A stretch of 64,000 nucleotides of DNA from Rodentibacter abscessus. GTDB lineage: Bacteria; Pseudomonadota; Gammaproteobacteria; Enterobacterales; Pasteurellaceae. Positions within the stretch are counted from its first letter, which is position 1. Each line of letters begins with the position of its first letter. This document shows, piece after piece, positions 8,094-17,647 of the stretch. The position numbers were made by a program, and so were the translations under genes. The stretch lies in assembly GCF_047160095.1 (NCBI RefSeq), contig NZ_AP038785.1, positions 1,426,001-1,490,000 of the forward strand. Direction: 5' to 3'. Under the pieces are notes generated by a model. That model worked only from the letters and a program-made list of their open reading frames with translations, was not told where the DNA came from and did not search any database.

Positions 8094-10004
8094 ATGTTAC
8101 CTGAACTCGGTTTTATCAGCCTTCTCATCGCCACCATCAGCGCGTTATTCCTCGCACTGATACCACAAATCGGCTTACTCAAGAAAAGGCCTACTTTAAT
8201 AAATGCCGCTTGGTGGTTAAGCTACGTATTCACGATTTCTACTTTCATCTCTATCGGTATTCTCGCTTATTCTTTTTCGATAGATGATTTCACTCTTGAG
8301 TATGTTGCAGCCCATTCAAATTCTCAGCTCCCCACATTTTTCAAGATTGCGGCGACTTGGGGAGGGCATGAAGGCTCAATGCTCTTTTGGCTATTCTCAT
8401 TGAGCCTATGGCTTATCGCCTTTGCATTTTTTAATCGAAAAAACGACCGCACTTTTTCCGCCCAAACCTTATCATTACTCGGTTTTATCTGTTTTGGCTT
8501 CGCCGTATTTATTCTGTTTTATTCCAACCCGTTCGGGCGAATTTTTCCTGCTTCAATAGAAGGGCGCGATCTCAATCCAATGCTGCAAGACATCGGATTA
8601 ATTTTTCATCCACCGTTACTTTATATCGGCTATGTAGGTTTTGCCGTCAACTTTGCTATGAGCTTGGCGGCGTTGATTTATAACAAATCCGCACAACAAA
8701 TTGCCCGCTCAATGCGTCGCTGGGTATTATTTTCATGGTTATTTTTAACACTCGGTATCGTGCTTGGCGCATGGTGGGCATATTACGAACTCGGCTGGGG
8801 TGGCTGGTGGTTTTGGGATCCGGTTGAAAACGCTTCGCTTATGCCGTGGTTGTTAGGACTTGCATTACTCCATAGTTTAACCATTACCGAAAAACAAGGC
8901 GCATTCAGTTATTGGACTATTCTCTTTTCGCTCCTTACTTTTGCATTCAGCATATTAGGCACTTTCATCGTGCGTTCCGGCGCACTGACTTCAGTACACG
9001 CCTTTGCTCTAGATAACACACGTGGTTATGTACTGTTATTAATCTTCTTTTTATTAACCGTCTTTGCTTTCGGATTATTCGCATTACGTGCAGGAAATAG
9101 TGCTGAAAGTGCGGTCAAATTTCAGCTTATATCTCAAGCCGGCGGCATTTTGTTGCTGAATATTTTACTCTCGGTGGCAACGGTTTCTACTTTTTTAGGC
9201 ACATTCTACCCAATGTTTTTTCAAGCAATGAATTGGGGCTCGATTTCAGTGGGAACACCTTACTTCAACAACATTTTCTTACCGATTTTAACGCTGATGC
9301 TATTAATGATGGTTGCTTCTCTCGCATTACACCGAGCGAAATTTGAACCTGTCGTTTTTATGCGCCGTTTGTTCCTTATCTTGCCTTCCGCCATACTTGC
9401 GGCATTAATGATTCGGCAACAACTTCATAACAACGATGCGCTTAATTTTCATTGGTTCGCCTATCTTTTATTAACGCTTGCCATCTGGCTTTTCTTGGCA
9501 ACCTTGTGGCAAAATTGGCGGAAAATCCGTTTGGCACAACTTGGAATGATTCTCGCACACTGTGGTGTCGCCATCGCCACTATAGGCGCGGTGATGAGCA
9601 GTTATTTTGGCAGTGAAATCGGCGTTCGTCTTGCACCGCAACAAAATCAACTCCTAGGTCAATTTGATTTCCACTATCGCCGATTTTCTAATGAAATCGG
9701 TCCGAATTTTACCTCCGAAGTGGCATTTTTTGATGTCACCGAAAACGGCAAACCTTACGCAAAAATCATTCCGGAACGCCGTTATTATGATGTCCGCACA
9801 ATGACAATGAGTGAGGTAGGTTTAAACGGAGGCTTTTGGGGAGATTTATACATTGTGATGGGCGATGCTCTCGGCAAAGGGGAATTTACTTTCCGCCTGC
9901 ATTACAAACCCTTGATTCGCTGGCTTTGGATCGGTGGTGTTTTAATGGCATTGGGCGCACTTTGCAGTGCATTGAGTTTGTGCCCCAAAAAGGAAAAAGT
10001 ATGA
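8094..10004 (+). CDS. nrfE: Cytochrome c haem lyase NrfE (CcmF family)
   Basis: Polytopic membrane protein of the cytochrome c maturation system that delivers haem to apocytochromes. The 636 residues carry about 14 membrane segments and the tryptophan-rich haem-handling motif WGGWWFWDPVEN at 235-246. Conserved histidines flank it (for example in FHPPLLYIGY near 171-180). It is longer than E. coli NrfE (about 550) and closer in length to CcmF. I name it nrfE because it follows nrfABCD; its partner NrfF/G would handle the unusual CWTCK site of NrfA. It overlaps the next gene by ATGA. A CcmF name would also be defensible. Confidence 0.85.
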   Translation: MLPELGFISLLIATISALFLALIPQIGLLKKRPTLINAAWWLSYVFTISTFISIGILAYSFSIDDFTLEYVAAHSNSQLPTFFKIAATWGGHEGSMLFWLFSLSLWLIAFAFFNRKNDRTFSAQTLSLLGFICFGFAVFILFYSNPFGRIFPASIEGRDLNPMLQDIGLIFHPPLLYIGYVGFAVNFAMSLAALIYNKSAQQIARSMRRWVLFSWLFLTLGIVLGAWWAYYELGWGGWWFWDPVENASLMPWLLGLALLHSLTITEKQGAFSYWTILFSLLTFAFSILGTFIVRSGALTSVHAFALDNTRGYVLLLIFFLLTVFAFGLFALRAGNSAESAVKFQLISQAGGILLLNILLSVATVSTFLGTFYPMFFQAMNWGSISVGTPYFNNIFLPILTLMLLMMVASLALHRAKFEPVVFMRRLFLILPSAILAALMIRQQLHNNDALNFHWFAYLLLTLAIWLFLATLWQNWRKIRLAQLGMILAHCGVAIATIGAVMSSYFGSEIGVRLAPQQNQLLGQFDFHYRRFSNEIGPNFTSEVAFFDVTENGKPYAKIIPERRYYDVRTMTMSEVGLNGGFWGDLYIVMGDALGKGEFTFRLHYKPLIRWLWIGGVLMALGALCSALSLCPKKEKV

Positions 10005-10531
10005 AAACAAAATTAATCTTTTTTATACCGCTCTTTTTGTTACTCAGCGTTATTGTGTTATTGATGGTCGGGTTAAACCAAGATCCGAAAAAAATTGCAT
10101 CGGCCCTCATTGATAAACCGATACCGGAGTTTTATCAAGCCGATTTATTTGAGCCCTCACGGACTGTAAGCCCAAAAGATTTCCCAAAAGAACCCTTTTT
10201 ACTTAATGTTTGGGGAAGTTGGTGCGGTTATTGCAAAGAAGAACATCCGCTTTTAATGGAAATTGCTCAATCTACGCCTATTGTCGGCATTGATTATCGC
10301 GATAACCCGCAAAACGGCATTGAAATGCTCAAACGTATGGGAAATCCTTTCGTTTTAACAATTAATGACAGCCATGGAGAACTTGCATTAAAACTCGGTG
10401 TAGATGGAGCTCCCGAAACCTATTTAGTAGATGCTCACGGCGTGATTCGTTATCGTCATTCAGGGCTTTTGGATCGCAAAACTTGGCAGCAAGTATTCGT
10501 GCCGAAAATTCAAGAATTAATGAAAAAATGA
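10001..10531 (+). CDS. DsbE/CcmG-type periplasmic thioredoxin (NrfX-like)
   Basis: Membrane-anchored thioredoxin that keeps the haem-binding cysteines of apocytochromes reduced. The 176 residues begin with one signal-anchor helix (about 5-23), then a thioredoxin fold with the redox pair C75-G-Y-C78 in WCGYC. The ATG at 10001 overlaps the nrfE stop (ATGA), with AAGGA upstream. It sits between nrfE and the NrfF/G fusion, so it probably serves NrfA assembly. Called nrfX or dsbE in related genomes as far as I recall. Confidence 0.88.
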   Translation: MKTKLIFFIPLFLLLSVIVLLMVGLNQDPKKIASALIDKPIPEFYQADLFEPSRTVSPKDFPKEPFLLNVWGSWCGYCKEEHPLLMEIAQSTPIVGIDYRDNPQNGIEMLKRMGNPFVLTINDSHGELALKLGVDGAPETYLVDAHGVIRYRHSGLLDRKTWQQVFVPKIQELMKK

Positions 10532-11586
10532 GAACATTTTTAACCGCACTTTTTCTATTGTTTTCCCTCTTTTCACAAGCTGAAATGGTGGACACTTACC
10601 AATTCAAAAATCAAGCGGATCGCACTCGTGCCGTGGAACTGGCAAAATCCTTACGCTGCCCGCAATGCCAAAATCAAAATTTGGTGGAATCCAATTCGCC
10701 CATTGCTTATGACTTGCGTCTTGAAGTTTATAATATGGTAGATGAAGGTAAAACCAATCAGCAAATTATCGACACGATGACCGAACGCTTCGGTGATTTT
10801 GTAAACTATAAGCCGCCGTTTCAATGGAATACGGCATTGTTGTGGCTATTACCTGTCTTGTTATTGATTTTCGCTTTCGGCTTAATTTGGCGTTCACATA
10901 AAAAATCGGCACAATCCCCTAAAATACTTTGCCCGCAAGACTTGAGCGACATTCCCTCTACGTCTAATCAAAATTTTTCTTCTCACACAAAGCGCGATTA
11001 TCGCCTAAGCCTCATCATTTTTGCTCTTGTTATTGCGCTTCCCTTAACCTATTACTTCTCGCTTGATCGCTTCACTCGTGTGCAGGAAGGCAAACAAGCG
11101 ATGATTTCGCAACATAATGAACAAATTGAAATAACGAATTTCCACAAAAAAGAAGATCTTATCGGAAAAATTCAAGATAAATTACGTGCTAACCCAAATG
11201 ATTGGGAAACTTGGCTCCAACTTGGAGAAGCCTATGTACAAAATAATGAATTTGACTATGCACTGATTGCTTATAGAAATGCCGAAAAACTTGTCGGCAA
11301 CAAGCCGAATATTTTAGGTTTAAAAGCGACCGCACTTTACTACCAAGCCAGTCAGCAAATGACTTCTGAAGTACAACAACTTTTAAAACAAGCACTAACG
11401 CTGGATAAAAAAGAGATCTCAAGCCTTTCTTTGCTTGCTACAGTTGAACTTGAGAAACGAAACTATGCTTTGGCAAAAGATTATTTACAGCAACTATTGG
11501 ATTCCGGTAATGCCGCCGTTGATCGCCGTATGGTGATTCAACGGATGAAGATGCTGGAATTTCTAGAGCGAGGACAAACACCTTGA
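10528..11586 (+). CDS. Cytochrome c biogenesis fusion, NrfF (CcmH-like) plus NrfG (TPR)
   Basis: A fusion of 352 residues. The N-terminal part is a signal peptide and a CcmH/NrfF thiol-oxidoreductase domain with the motif LRCPQCQNQ (C44, C47), then a membrane helix near 102-121. The C-terminal half has a second hydrophobic segment and TPR-like repeats (for example NDWETWLQLGEAYVQNNEF), matching NrfG/CcmI, which hold apocytochrome c. In E. coli nrfF and nrfG are separate genes, while E. coli CcmH is a comparable fusion. The start at 10528 overlaps the previous stop (ATGA). An uptake sequence encodes part of the signal peptide (LTALF). Confidence 0.88.
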   Translation: MRTFLTALFLLFSLFSQAEMVDTYQFKNQADRTRAVELAKSLRCPQCQNQNLVESNSPIAYDLRLEVYNMVDEGKTNQQIIDTMTERFGDFVNYKPPFQWNTALLWLLPVLLLIFAFGLIWRSHKKSAQSPKILCPQDLSDIPSTSNQNFSSHTKRDYRLSLIIFALVIALPLTYYFSLDRFTRVQEGKQAMISQHNEQIEITNFHKKEDLIGKIQDKLRANPNDWETWLQLGEAYVQNNEFDYALIAYRNAEKLVGNKPNILGLKATALYYQASQQMTSEVQQLLKQALTLDKKEISSLSLLATVELEKRNYALAKDYLQQLLDSGNAAVDRRMVIQRMKMLEFLERGQTP

Positions 11587-12785
11587 ACAATTATTCCGAA
11601 ACTCTCATTATCGGCGCAGGTGCTGCCGGATTATTCTGTGCAACGCAGTTGGGAAAATTAGGTAAACAAGTAACGGTGTTGGATAACGGCAAAAAAATCG
11701 GGCGTAAAATTTTAATGTCGGGAGGAGGTTTTTGTAATTTTACCAATCTTGATGTTACTCCGTCCCATTACCTTTCACAAAATCCTCATTTTGTAAAATC
11801 TGCCCTTGCCCGTTATACCAATTGGGATTTTATTAGCTTAATCACGGAATATGGTATCGCTTATCACGAGAAAGAATTAGGTCAACTTTTTTGTGATGAA
11901 GGAGCGGAGAAGATCGTTGCTATGCTTGCGAATGAATGTGAAAAGTACAACGTAAAGATTCATTTACGTAGTGAGGTTTCACAAGTCGAAGCGATTGAAA
12001 ATGATGAAAAAGTGCGGTTTATTCTGCACGTAAATGCCACCCAATGGCAATGCAAAAATCTTGTGATCGCCACAGGAGGGCTTTCTATGCCGGGGCTTGG
12101 TGCAACACCTTTCGGTTATCAACTCGCCCAGCAATTCAATATTTCGATCATTGCGCCACGCGCAAGCCTTGTGCCCTTTACTTATCGCGAAACCGATAAA
12201 TTTTTGACCGCACTTTCAGGCACAAGCCTGCCCGTTACCATCACTGCAAATAGTGGAAAATCCTTTCGTAATCAATTGTTATTTACCCATCGGGGTATTT
12301 CCGGCCCTGCCGTATTGCAAATATCTAATTATTGGCAACCGAATGAGAGTGTGGAAATCGATCTCCTACCAAATCACAATTTGGAAAATGAAATTAATCA
12401 AGCAAAACAACAATCACCTAAACTTATGCTAAAAACCGTACTTACCCGTTTCTTGCCAAAGAAACTAGTCGAACTTTGGCTTGAAAAAGGCATTATTCAA
12501 GATGAAATCATCGCAAATCTAAGTAAAGTGCGGTTAAAAAATCTGGTGAATTTAATTCACCATTGGCAGTTTACTCCTAATGGTACGGAGGGATACCGCA
12601 CCGCAGAAGTAACGATGGGTGGTGTGGATACCAAACAAATATCCTCTAAAACCATGGAGAGCAATCACGTAAAAGGACTCTATTTTATTGGTGAAGTATT
12701 GGATGTTACCGGCTGGCTCGGCGGTTATAATTTCCAATGGGCTTGGAGCTCCGCCTATGCCTGTGCCGTAGGCATTGCGGAATAA
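11583..12785 (+). CDS. NAD(P)/FAD-dependent flavoprotein of the HI0933/YhiN family
   Basis: The 400-residue protein starts with an FAD-binding Rossmann motif, IIGAGAAGLFCA (9-20), and has the family block GRKILMSGGGFCNFTN near 40-55. A C-terminal segment LDVTGWLGGYNFQWAW is also typical. The exact substrate is unknown. The start codon appears to be TTG at 11583, overlapping the stop of the previous gene (TTGA), with GAGG about ten bases upstream. As I recall, H. influenzae HI0933 also sits beside cytochrome c biogenesis genes, suggesting a conserved link. Confidence 0.88.
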   Translation: MNNYSETLIIGAGAAGLFCATQLGKLGKQVTVLDNGKKIGRKILMSGGGFCNFTNLDVTPSHYLSQNPHFVKSALARYTNWDFISLITEYGIAYHEKELGQLFCDEGAEKIVAMLANECEKYNVKIHLRSEVSQVEAIENDEKVRFILHVNATQWQCKNLVIATGGLSMPGLGATPFGYQLAQQFNISIIAPRASLVPFTYRETDKFLTALSGTSLPVTITANSGKSFRNQLLFTHRGISGPAVLQISNYWQPNESVEIDLLPNHNLENEINQAKQQSPKLMLKTVLTRFLPKKLVELWLEKGIIQDEIIANLSKVRLKNLVNLIHHWQFTPNGTEGYRTAEVTMGGVDTKQISSKTMESNHVKGLYFIGEVLDVTGWLGGYNFQWAWSSAYACAVGIAE

Positions 12786-12806
12786 TTTATGGGTATAAAA
12801 TCACAT

Positions 12807-12971
12807 TATTATGTAGCAATTGCACAAATCATTGTAAGGCACGGTTAGGCGAAGCCGTAACACAACAAGTAAAAAGATTTAATAACGAAACGGTGCGTTA
12901 CGCAAAGCTTAACGCACCCTACTCCAAGAAATATTGGAGATAAAGTTCTCTTTGGACTGCTACATAATACC
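12807..12971. repeat. GTAGGGTG-family repeat element
   Basis: Terminal repeat TTATTATGTAGCAATTGCAC on the left and GACTGCTACATAATACC on the right, with a GC-rich inner palindrome in which the left arm is degenerate (GTAAGGCACGGTTAGGCGAA) and the right arm intact (CACCCTAC). It fills the gap between the convergent flavoprotein gene and era. Confidence 0.85.
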
Positions 12972-12998
12972 AAAATTCACAGAAAATTAACCGCACTT

Positions 12999-13907
12999 TT
13001 ATTCGTCCATATACCCGAGACTGCGCAACGCACGTTCGTCATCCGCCCAACCGGATTTTACTTTCACCCAAAGTTCAAGATGAACTTTGTTATCAAACAA
13101 GCGTTCCATATCCGCACGGGCTTCCATACCAATGGTTTTGATCTTTTGACCCTGTGCACCAATCACCATTTTTTTCTGCCCTTCACGTTCGACAAGAATT
13201 AAACCGTTAATTTCATAAGTGCCGCGTTCGTTCACTTTGAATCGTTCGATTTCTACGGTAACGGAATAAGGCAATTCTTCACCGGTAAAACGCATAAGTT
13301 TCTCTCGAATAATTTCCGAAGCCATAAAACGTTGTGAGCGATCCGTCACATAATCTTCCGGGAAGTGGTGTATGCCTTCACGCAATGAAGCGCGTACGAT
13401 TTTTTCAAGCTCGTGAACATTATTTCCACGTTGTGCCGAAATCGGCACGATATGCGCAAAATCAAATTTGCTACTTAATTCGGTGATAAACGGCAATAAA
13501 TCATCTTTATTTTTTATGTTATCCACTTTATTAATCGCCAACACAACGGGTGTTTTGGTGTGACGAAGCTTATTCAACACCATTTCGTCATCCGCATTCC
13601 AATGAGTTCCGTCCACCACGAAGATGATAAGATCGACATCACCGATAGCACTGCTTGCCGCACGGTTCATTAAGCGGTTTATCGCCCGTTTTTCTTCAAT
13701 ATGAAGCCCCGGGGTATCCACATAAATTTCTTGATATGCCCCTTCGGTTTTGATCCCCACAATGCGATGGCGGGTCGTTTGCGCTTTACGTGAAGTGATA
13801 GAAATTTTTTGCCCCAGAATTTTGTTTAAGAGCGTTGATTTACCCACATTCGGGCGACCTACAATGGCAATGAAACCACAATAAGTTTTGTCGAATTGTT
13901 CGATCAT
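12999..13907 (-). CDS. era: GTPase Era
   Basis: Essential GTPase that binds the 3' end of 16S rRNA during 30S assembly. The 302 residues have the GTPase motifs GRPNVGKST (17-25), DTPG (64-67) and NKVD (126-129), followed by a C-terminal KH RNA-binding domain (about 205-295) with IGAQGQKIKTIG. Its ATG overlaps the rnc stop (ATGA), so the two are translationally coupled in the usual rnc-era order. An uptake sequence lies just after the stop. Confidence 0.98.
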   Translation of the reverse strand: MIEQFDKTYCGFIAIVGRPNVGKSTLLNKILGQKISITSRKAQTTRHRIVGIKTEGAYQEIYVDTPGLHIEEKRAINRLMNRAASSAIGDVDLIIFVVDGTHWNADDEMVLNKLRHTKTPVVLAINKVDNIKNKDDLLPFITELSSKFDFAHIVPISAQRGNNVHELEKIVRASLREGIHHFPEDYVTDRSQRFMASEIIREKLMRFTGEELPYSVTVEIERFKVNERGTYEINGLILVEREGQKKMVIGAQGQKIKTIGMEARADMERLFDNKVHLELWVKVKSGWADDERALRSLGYMDE

Positions 13908-14587
13908 TTGATGTCCAGTTGTTTTAAAATTTGTTCTGCCGCCGCCTGTTCGGCTTTGCGGCGACTTGAGCCTTTACCCACAAAAGTGCGGTCAATTTTA
14001 TCCGCACTTTTCACTTTGCATTCAACCGTAAAGGTTTGGCAATGCGCCTCCCCTTGAATATTTATCACTTCATAGCTTGGTAAAGGTAAACGTCTGCCTT
14101 GTAAATATTCTTGTAAACGGGTTTTCGCATCCTTTTGATTATCGCCCGGCTTAATTTCTGCCAATAGGGTTTGATACCAATTTCGGATCATTTGAGAAGC
14201 CATTGCCAAACCCTGATCGAGAGATATTGCGCCGATAATCGCTTCCACACAGTCCGCAAGAATGGATTCTCGGCGAAAACCGCCGCTTTTCAGTTCACCG
14301 GAACCGAGCAACATATATTCTCCCAGTTCAAATTCACGGGCAAGAGATGCCAAAGTCGGTTCACGTACTAACGTTGCCCGCATACGGCTCAATTCCCCTT
14401 CATTACAACGGGGGAATTGATGATACAACGCTTCCGCAATAGTGAAATTGAGAATAGAATCACCCAGAAATTCCAAGCGTTCATTATGTTGGCTGGCGGC
14501 ACTACGATGCGTCAGTGCTAATTTTAAAAGCGAAATATCGTTAAATTGGTAACCTATCTTTCGCTCTAATCTATCTAAAGGGTTCAT
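13904..14587 (-). CDS. rnc: Ribonuclease III
   Basis: Double-stranded RNA endonuclease that processes rRNA precursors and mRNA. The signature NERLEFLGDS is at residues 35-44, with metal-binding acidic residues further on. A double-stranded RNA-binding domain occupies the last ~70 residues (GKGSSRRKAEQAAAEQIL). The length of 227 aa is normal. It starts two bases after the lepB stop and overlaps era. Confidence 0.98.
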   Translation of the reverse strand: MNPLDRLERKIGYQFNDISLLKLALTHRSAASQHNERLEFLGDSILNFTIAEALYHQFPRCNEGELSRMRATLVREPTLASLAREFELGEYMLLGSGELKSGGFRRESILADCVEAIIGAISLDQGLAMASQMIRNWYQTLLAEIKPGDNQKDAKTRLQEYLQGRRLPLPSYEVINIQGEAHCQTFTVECKVKSADKIDRTFVGKGSSRRKAEQAAAEQILKQLDIK

Positions 14588-14588
14588 C

Positions 14589-15638
14589 TTATTTAATTTC
14601 AGTTAAGAAACGTTCAAAACGAAAACCGGTAGGCCATTCGTTCGGTTCTTTTTCTAAGCTCATCCAAATATAAGTGGCTTTGCCGACAATATTTTTTTCC
14701 GGTACAAATCCCCAAAAACGGCTGTCATCACTATGATCGCGATTGTCACCCATTACAAAATATTGCCCTTCCGGCACAACCCATTCCCCAGTAGGATTTC
14801 CCTCTTGCGGGAAAAACTCCGGACCGGCATAACGGCGATATGGTGTGATCAAAATATTGTGGGTAACATCACCTTTCTCCGTGAGTTCAAGCTGTTCAGG
14901 GAAAGCCGGATTGGTCGGATTTTGAGTATATTCGAAATCCTTACTCTCACAATCCACTTCGCAAGGTTTACCCTCTTTACCATATACGATTTTCAATGTT
15001 TTTTGATCGATATCGAAAATGATGCGATCACCACCTTGCCCGACAATGCGTTTAATGTAATCCACTCCCGACATATTATCTTTTGACGTTAACCCGAGGT
15101 TTTCCGCATAAGCCGCTCGGGTTGCGCCTAATCCGGTACGAAGTAATGCTTGTTCCGGTGCTTTAAACACGATCACATCACCTCGTTGAGGTTTTTCACC
15201 GGCGATAATCGTATTCTGGAAAATCGGATCTTTCACACCATAAGCGTATTTGTTTACGACAAGAAAATCACCAACACGCAAAGTAGATTCCATTGAACCT
15301 GAGGGAATTTGGAAAGGTTCAAACAGGAAAGAACGAATCAAAAAAACCACAGCCAGCACAGGGAACAACGAAGACAAAAACGCCGAGCCTTCAGAAATCG
15401 GTTCGATCTTTGCTTTTTCTTCCTCACTTAATGCCTGACCGGAACGCTGCTCTGCACGTGCAATCTGACGATTGCGCTTCGGCGTAACGATAAATCGGTG
15501 ATAACACCATAATACACCTGAAAGTGCGGTCAAAATCAGCAATAAAATACTGAAGGTATTTGGCAATTGAAGATAATCCAACCCTTTCCAAATGCCAAAG
15601 CCTACAACCAGTAAAATAATAAAAAATAGATTTGACAT
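14589..15638 (-). CDS. lepB: Signal peptidase I
   Basis: Inner-membrane serine protease that removes signal peptides from exported proteins. It has two N-terminal hydrophobic segments plus a third near 88-105, then the catalytic Ser115 in IPSGSMES and Lys196 in YIKRIVG. The box MGDNRDHSDDSR near the C-terminus is the family's conserved late motif. At 349 residues it is slightly longer than E. coli LepB (324). It follows lepA by eight bases on the minus strand. Confidence 0.97.
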   Translation of the reverse strand: MSNLFFIILLVVGFGIWKGLDYLQLPNTFSILLLILTALSGVLWCYHRFIVTPKRNRQIARAEQRSGQALSEEEKAKIEPISEGSAFLSSLFPVLAVVFLIRSFLFEPFQIPSGSMESTLRVGDFLVVNKYAYGVKDPIFQNTIIAGEKPQRGDVIVFKAPEQALLRTGLGATRAAYAENLGLTSKDNMSGVDYIKRIVGQGGDRIIFDIDQKTLKIVYGKEGKPCEVDCESKDFEYTQNPTNPAFPEQLELTEKGDVTHNILITPYRRYAGPEFFPQEGNPTGEWVVPEGQYFVMGDNRDHSDDSRFWGFVPEKNIVGKATYIWMSLEKEPNEWPTGFRFERFLTEIK

Positions 15639-15646
15639 AGTTTTCC

Positions 15647-17443
15647 TTATTTATCTTTGCCCACGTGCAAAATCGCTAAGAATGCCTCTTGCGGTACTTC
15701 CACATTACCCAGAGACTTCATTCGCTTTTTCCCTTCTTTTTGTTTCTGTAAGAGTTTTTTCTTACGGCTTACGTCACCACCATAACATTTTGCCAAAACG
15801 TTTTTACGTAATTGTTTCACAGTTGAACGGGCGATAATATGGTTACCTATCGCCGCTTGGATTGCGATATCAAACTGTTGGCGCGGAATGAGTTCACGCA
15901 TTTTTTCCACAAGTTCACGACCACGATATTGCGCGTTATCTTTATGAACGATTAACGCCAGTGCATCGACACGCTCACTATTGATCATAATATCAACACG
16001 AACCATATCCGCCGCTTGGAAACGTTTGAAACCGTAATCCAAAGAAGCATAACCGCGCGAGGTGGATTTTAAACGGTCGAAGAAATCCAGTACCACTTCC
16101 CCCATCGGAATTTCATAAGTCAGCGCAATTTGGTTGCCGTGATACACCATATTGGTTTGAACGCCGCGTTTTTCGACACAGAGTGTAATCACATTCCCCA
16201 AGTATTCTTGCGGCACTAGCATATTACATTCGGCAATCGGCTCACGGATTTCAGAAATATTATTGAGCGGCGGTAATTTCGCCGGACTATCCACATAAAC
16301 CACTTCCCCGTTCGTCATTTCCACTTCGTAAATTACCGTTGGTGCTGTGGTGATGAGATCCAAATCATATTCGCGTTCTAAACGCTCTTGAATGATCTCC
16401 ATATGAAGAAGCCCCAAAAAACCGCAGCGAAAGCCAAAACCAAGTGCGGTCGAATTTTCCGGTTCATAAAACAATGAGGCATCATTCAAACTTAACTTAC
16501 CAAGCGCATCACGGAAAGCTTCATAATCATCTGAGCTGACCGGAAATAAACCCGCATAGACTTGTGGTTTAACTTTTTTAAAGCCCGGTAATACCGAGCT
16601 TGCAGGGTTATGTTGATGCGTTAAAGTATCCCCCACCGGCGCACCGAGAATATCCTTAATCGCACACACAACCCAGCCTACTTCACCGGTATTTAATATG
16701 CCAGTGTCCACTTGTTTCGGTGTAAAAATACCTAAACGATCAACATTATAAGCCTGCCCAGTGGACATCACTTTAATTTTATCACCCTTACGTAACACAC
16801 CGTTTTTAATGCGAACCAATGAAACCACGCCAAGGTAGTTATCAAACCACGAATCAATAATCAGAGCCTGTAATGGTGCATTCGGATCACCTTCCGGGGC
16901 AGGAATTTTCGCAACGATTTCTTCCAATACCTCATCAATACCGACACCTGTTTTTGCAGAACAGCGCACCGCTTCCATTGCATCGATGCCGACAATATCC
17001 TCGATTTCTTCTGCAACACGTTCAGGATCGGCGGCCGGCAAATCAATTTTATTTAAAATCGGCACGACTTCTAAATCCATCTCAATGGCGGTATAACAAT
17101 TTGCCAAAGTTTGCGCTTCCACACCCTGTCCGGCATCCACCACCAATAATGCCCCTTCGCAAGCTGCAAGGGAGCGTGAGACTTCATAGGAAAAATCCAC
17201 GTGTCCCGGGGTGTCGATAAAGTTTAATTGATAGGTTTCGCCATCTTTTGCTTTGTAATTTAAGGTTACGCTTTGCGCTTTAATGGTAATGCCACGCTCA
17301 CGCTCAAGATCCATTGAGTCTAGTACTTGCGCTTCCATTTCACGATCCGAAAGTCCACCACAAGTTTGAATCAAACGATCCGAAAGGGTCGATTTGCCGT
17401 GGTCAATATGAGCAATAATAGAAAAGTTACGAATATTCTTCAT
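15647..17443 (-). CDS. lepA: Elongation factor 4 (LepA)
   Basis: Ribosome-associated translational GTPase of 598 residues. The GTPase motifs are AHIDHGKST near the N-terminus, DTPGHVDF and NKIDLPAADP, followed by EF-G-like domains and the LepA-specific C-terminal domain. It is the first gene of lepA-lepB-rnc-era. The 200-bp gap upstream holds an uptake sequence and the grcA terminator. Confidence 0.98.
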   Translation of the reverse strand: MKNIRNFSIIAHIDHGKSTLSDRLIQTCGGLSDREMEAQVLDSMDLERERGITIKAQSVTLNYKAKDGETYQLNFIDTPGHVDFSYEVSRSLAACEGALLVVDAGQGVEAQTLANCYTAIEMDLEVVPILNKIDLPAADPERVAEEIEDIVGIDAMEAVRCSAKTGVGIDEVLEEIVAKIPAPEGDPNAPLQALIIDSWFDNYLGVVSLVRIKNGVLRKGDKIKVMSTGQAYNVDRLGIFTPKQVDTGILNTGEVGWVVCAIKDILGAPVGDTLTHQHNPASSVLPGFKKVKPQVYAGLFPVSSDDYEAFRDALGKLSLNDASLFYEPENSTALGFGFRCGFLGLLHMEIIQERLEREYDLDLITTAPTVIYEVEMTNGEVVYVDSPAKLPPLNNISEIREPIAECNMLVPQEYLGNVITLCVEKRGVQTNMVYHGNQIALTYEIPMGEVVLDFFDRLKSTSRGYASLDYGFKRFQAADMVRVDIMINSERVDALALIVHKDNAQYRGRELVEKMRELIPRQQFDIAIQAAIGNHIIARSTVKQLRKNVLAKCYGGDVSRKKKLLQKQKEGKKRMKSLGNVEVPQEAFLAILHVGKDK

Positions 17444-17596
17444 AAAAGATAGTTTTTCTCAAAAAATCAATAAATTTAACTGGCGGATTGTACCTGAAAA
17501 GCAAAGGAATCGCTAGGGAAGAAAGCCAAAGTGCGGTCAGAAAAAATATTATTTTGCTCACAAGTAATCCCTTTAGGGATTATTTTTTCACATCAT

Positions 17597-17630
17597 AAAA
17601 AAACAAAACCCCGACAAAAATCGGGGTTTA
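17597..17630 (-). terminator. Rho-independent terminator of grcA
   Basis: AACCCCGA (17607-17614) and TCGGGGTT (17621-17628) form a GC-rich 8-bp stem with loop CAAAAA. Read on the minus strand it is followed by TTTTGTTTTTTT, a strong T-tract. It lies about 20 bases after the grcA stop. Confidence 0.9.
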
Positions 17631-17647
17631 ATCAATACATTCTGAAA

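Noticed and set aside
17562..17586. Plus-strand terminator-like hairpin AATCCCTTTAGGGATT followed by Ts
   Set aside because: No plus-strand gene ends here; both neighbours are on the minus strand. Possibly chance or a relic, so not listed as a feature.
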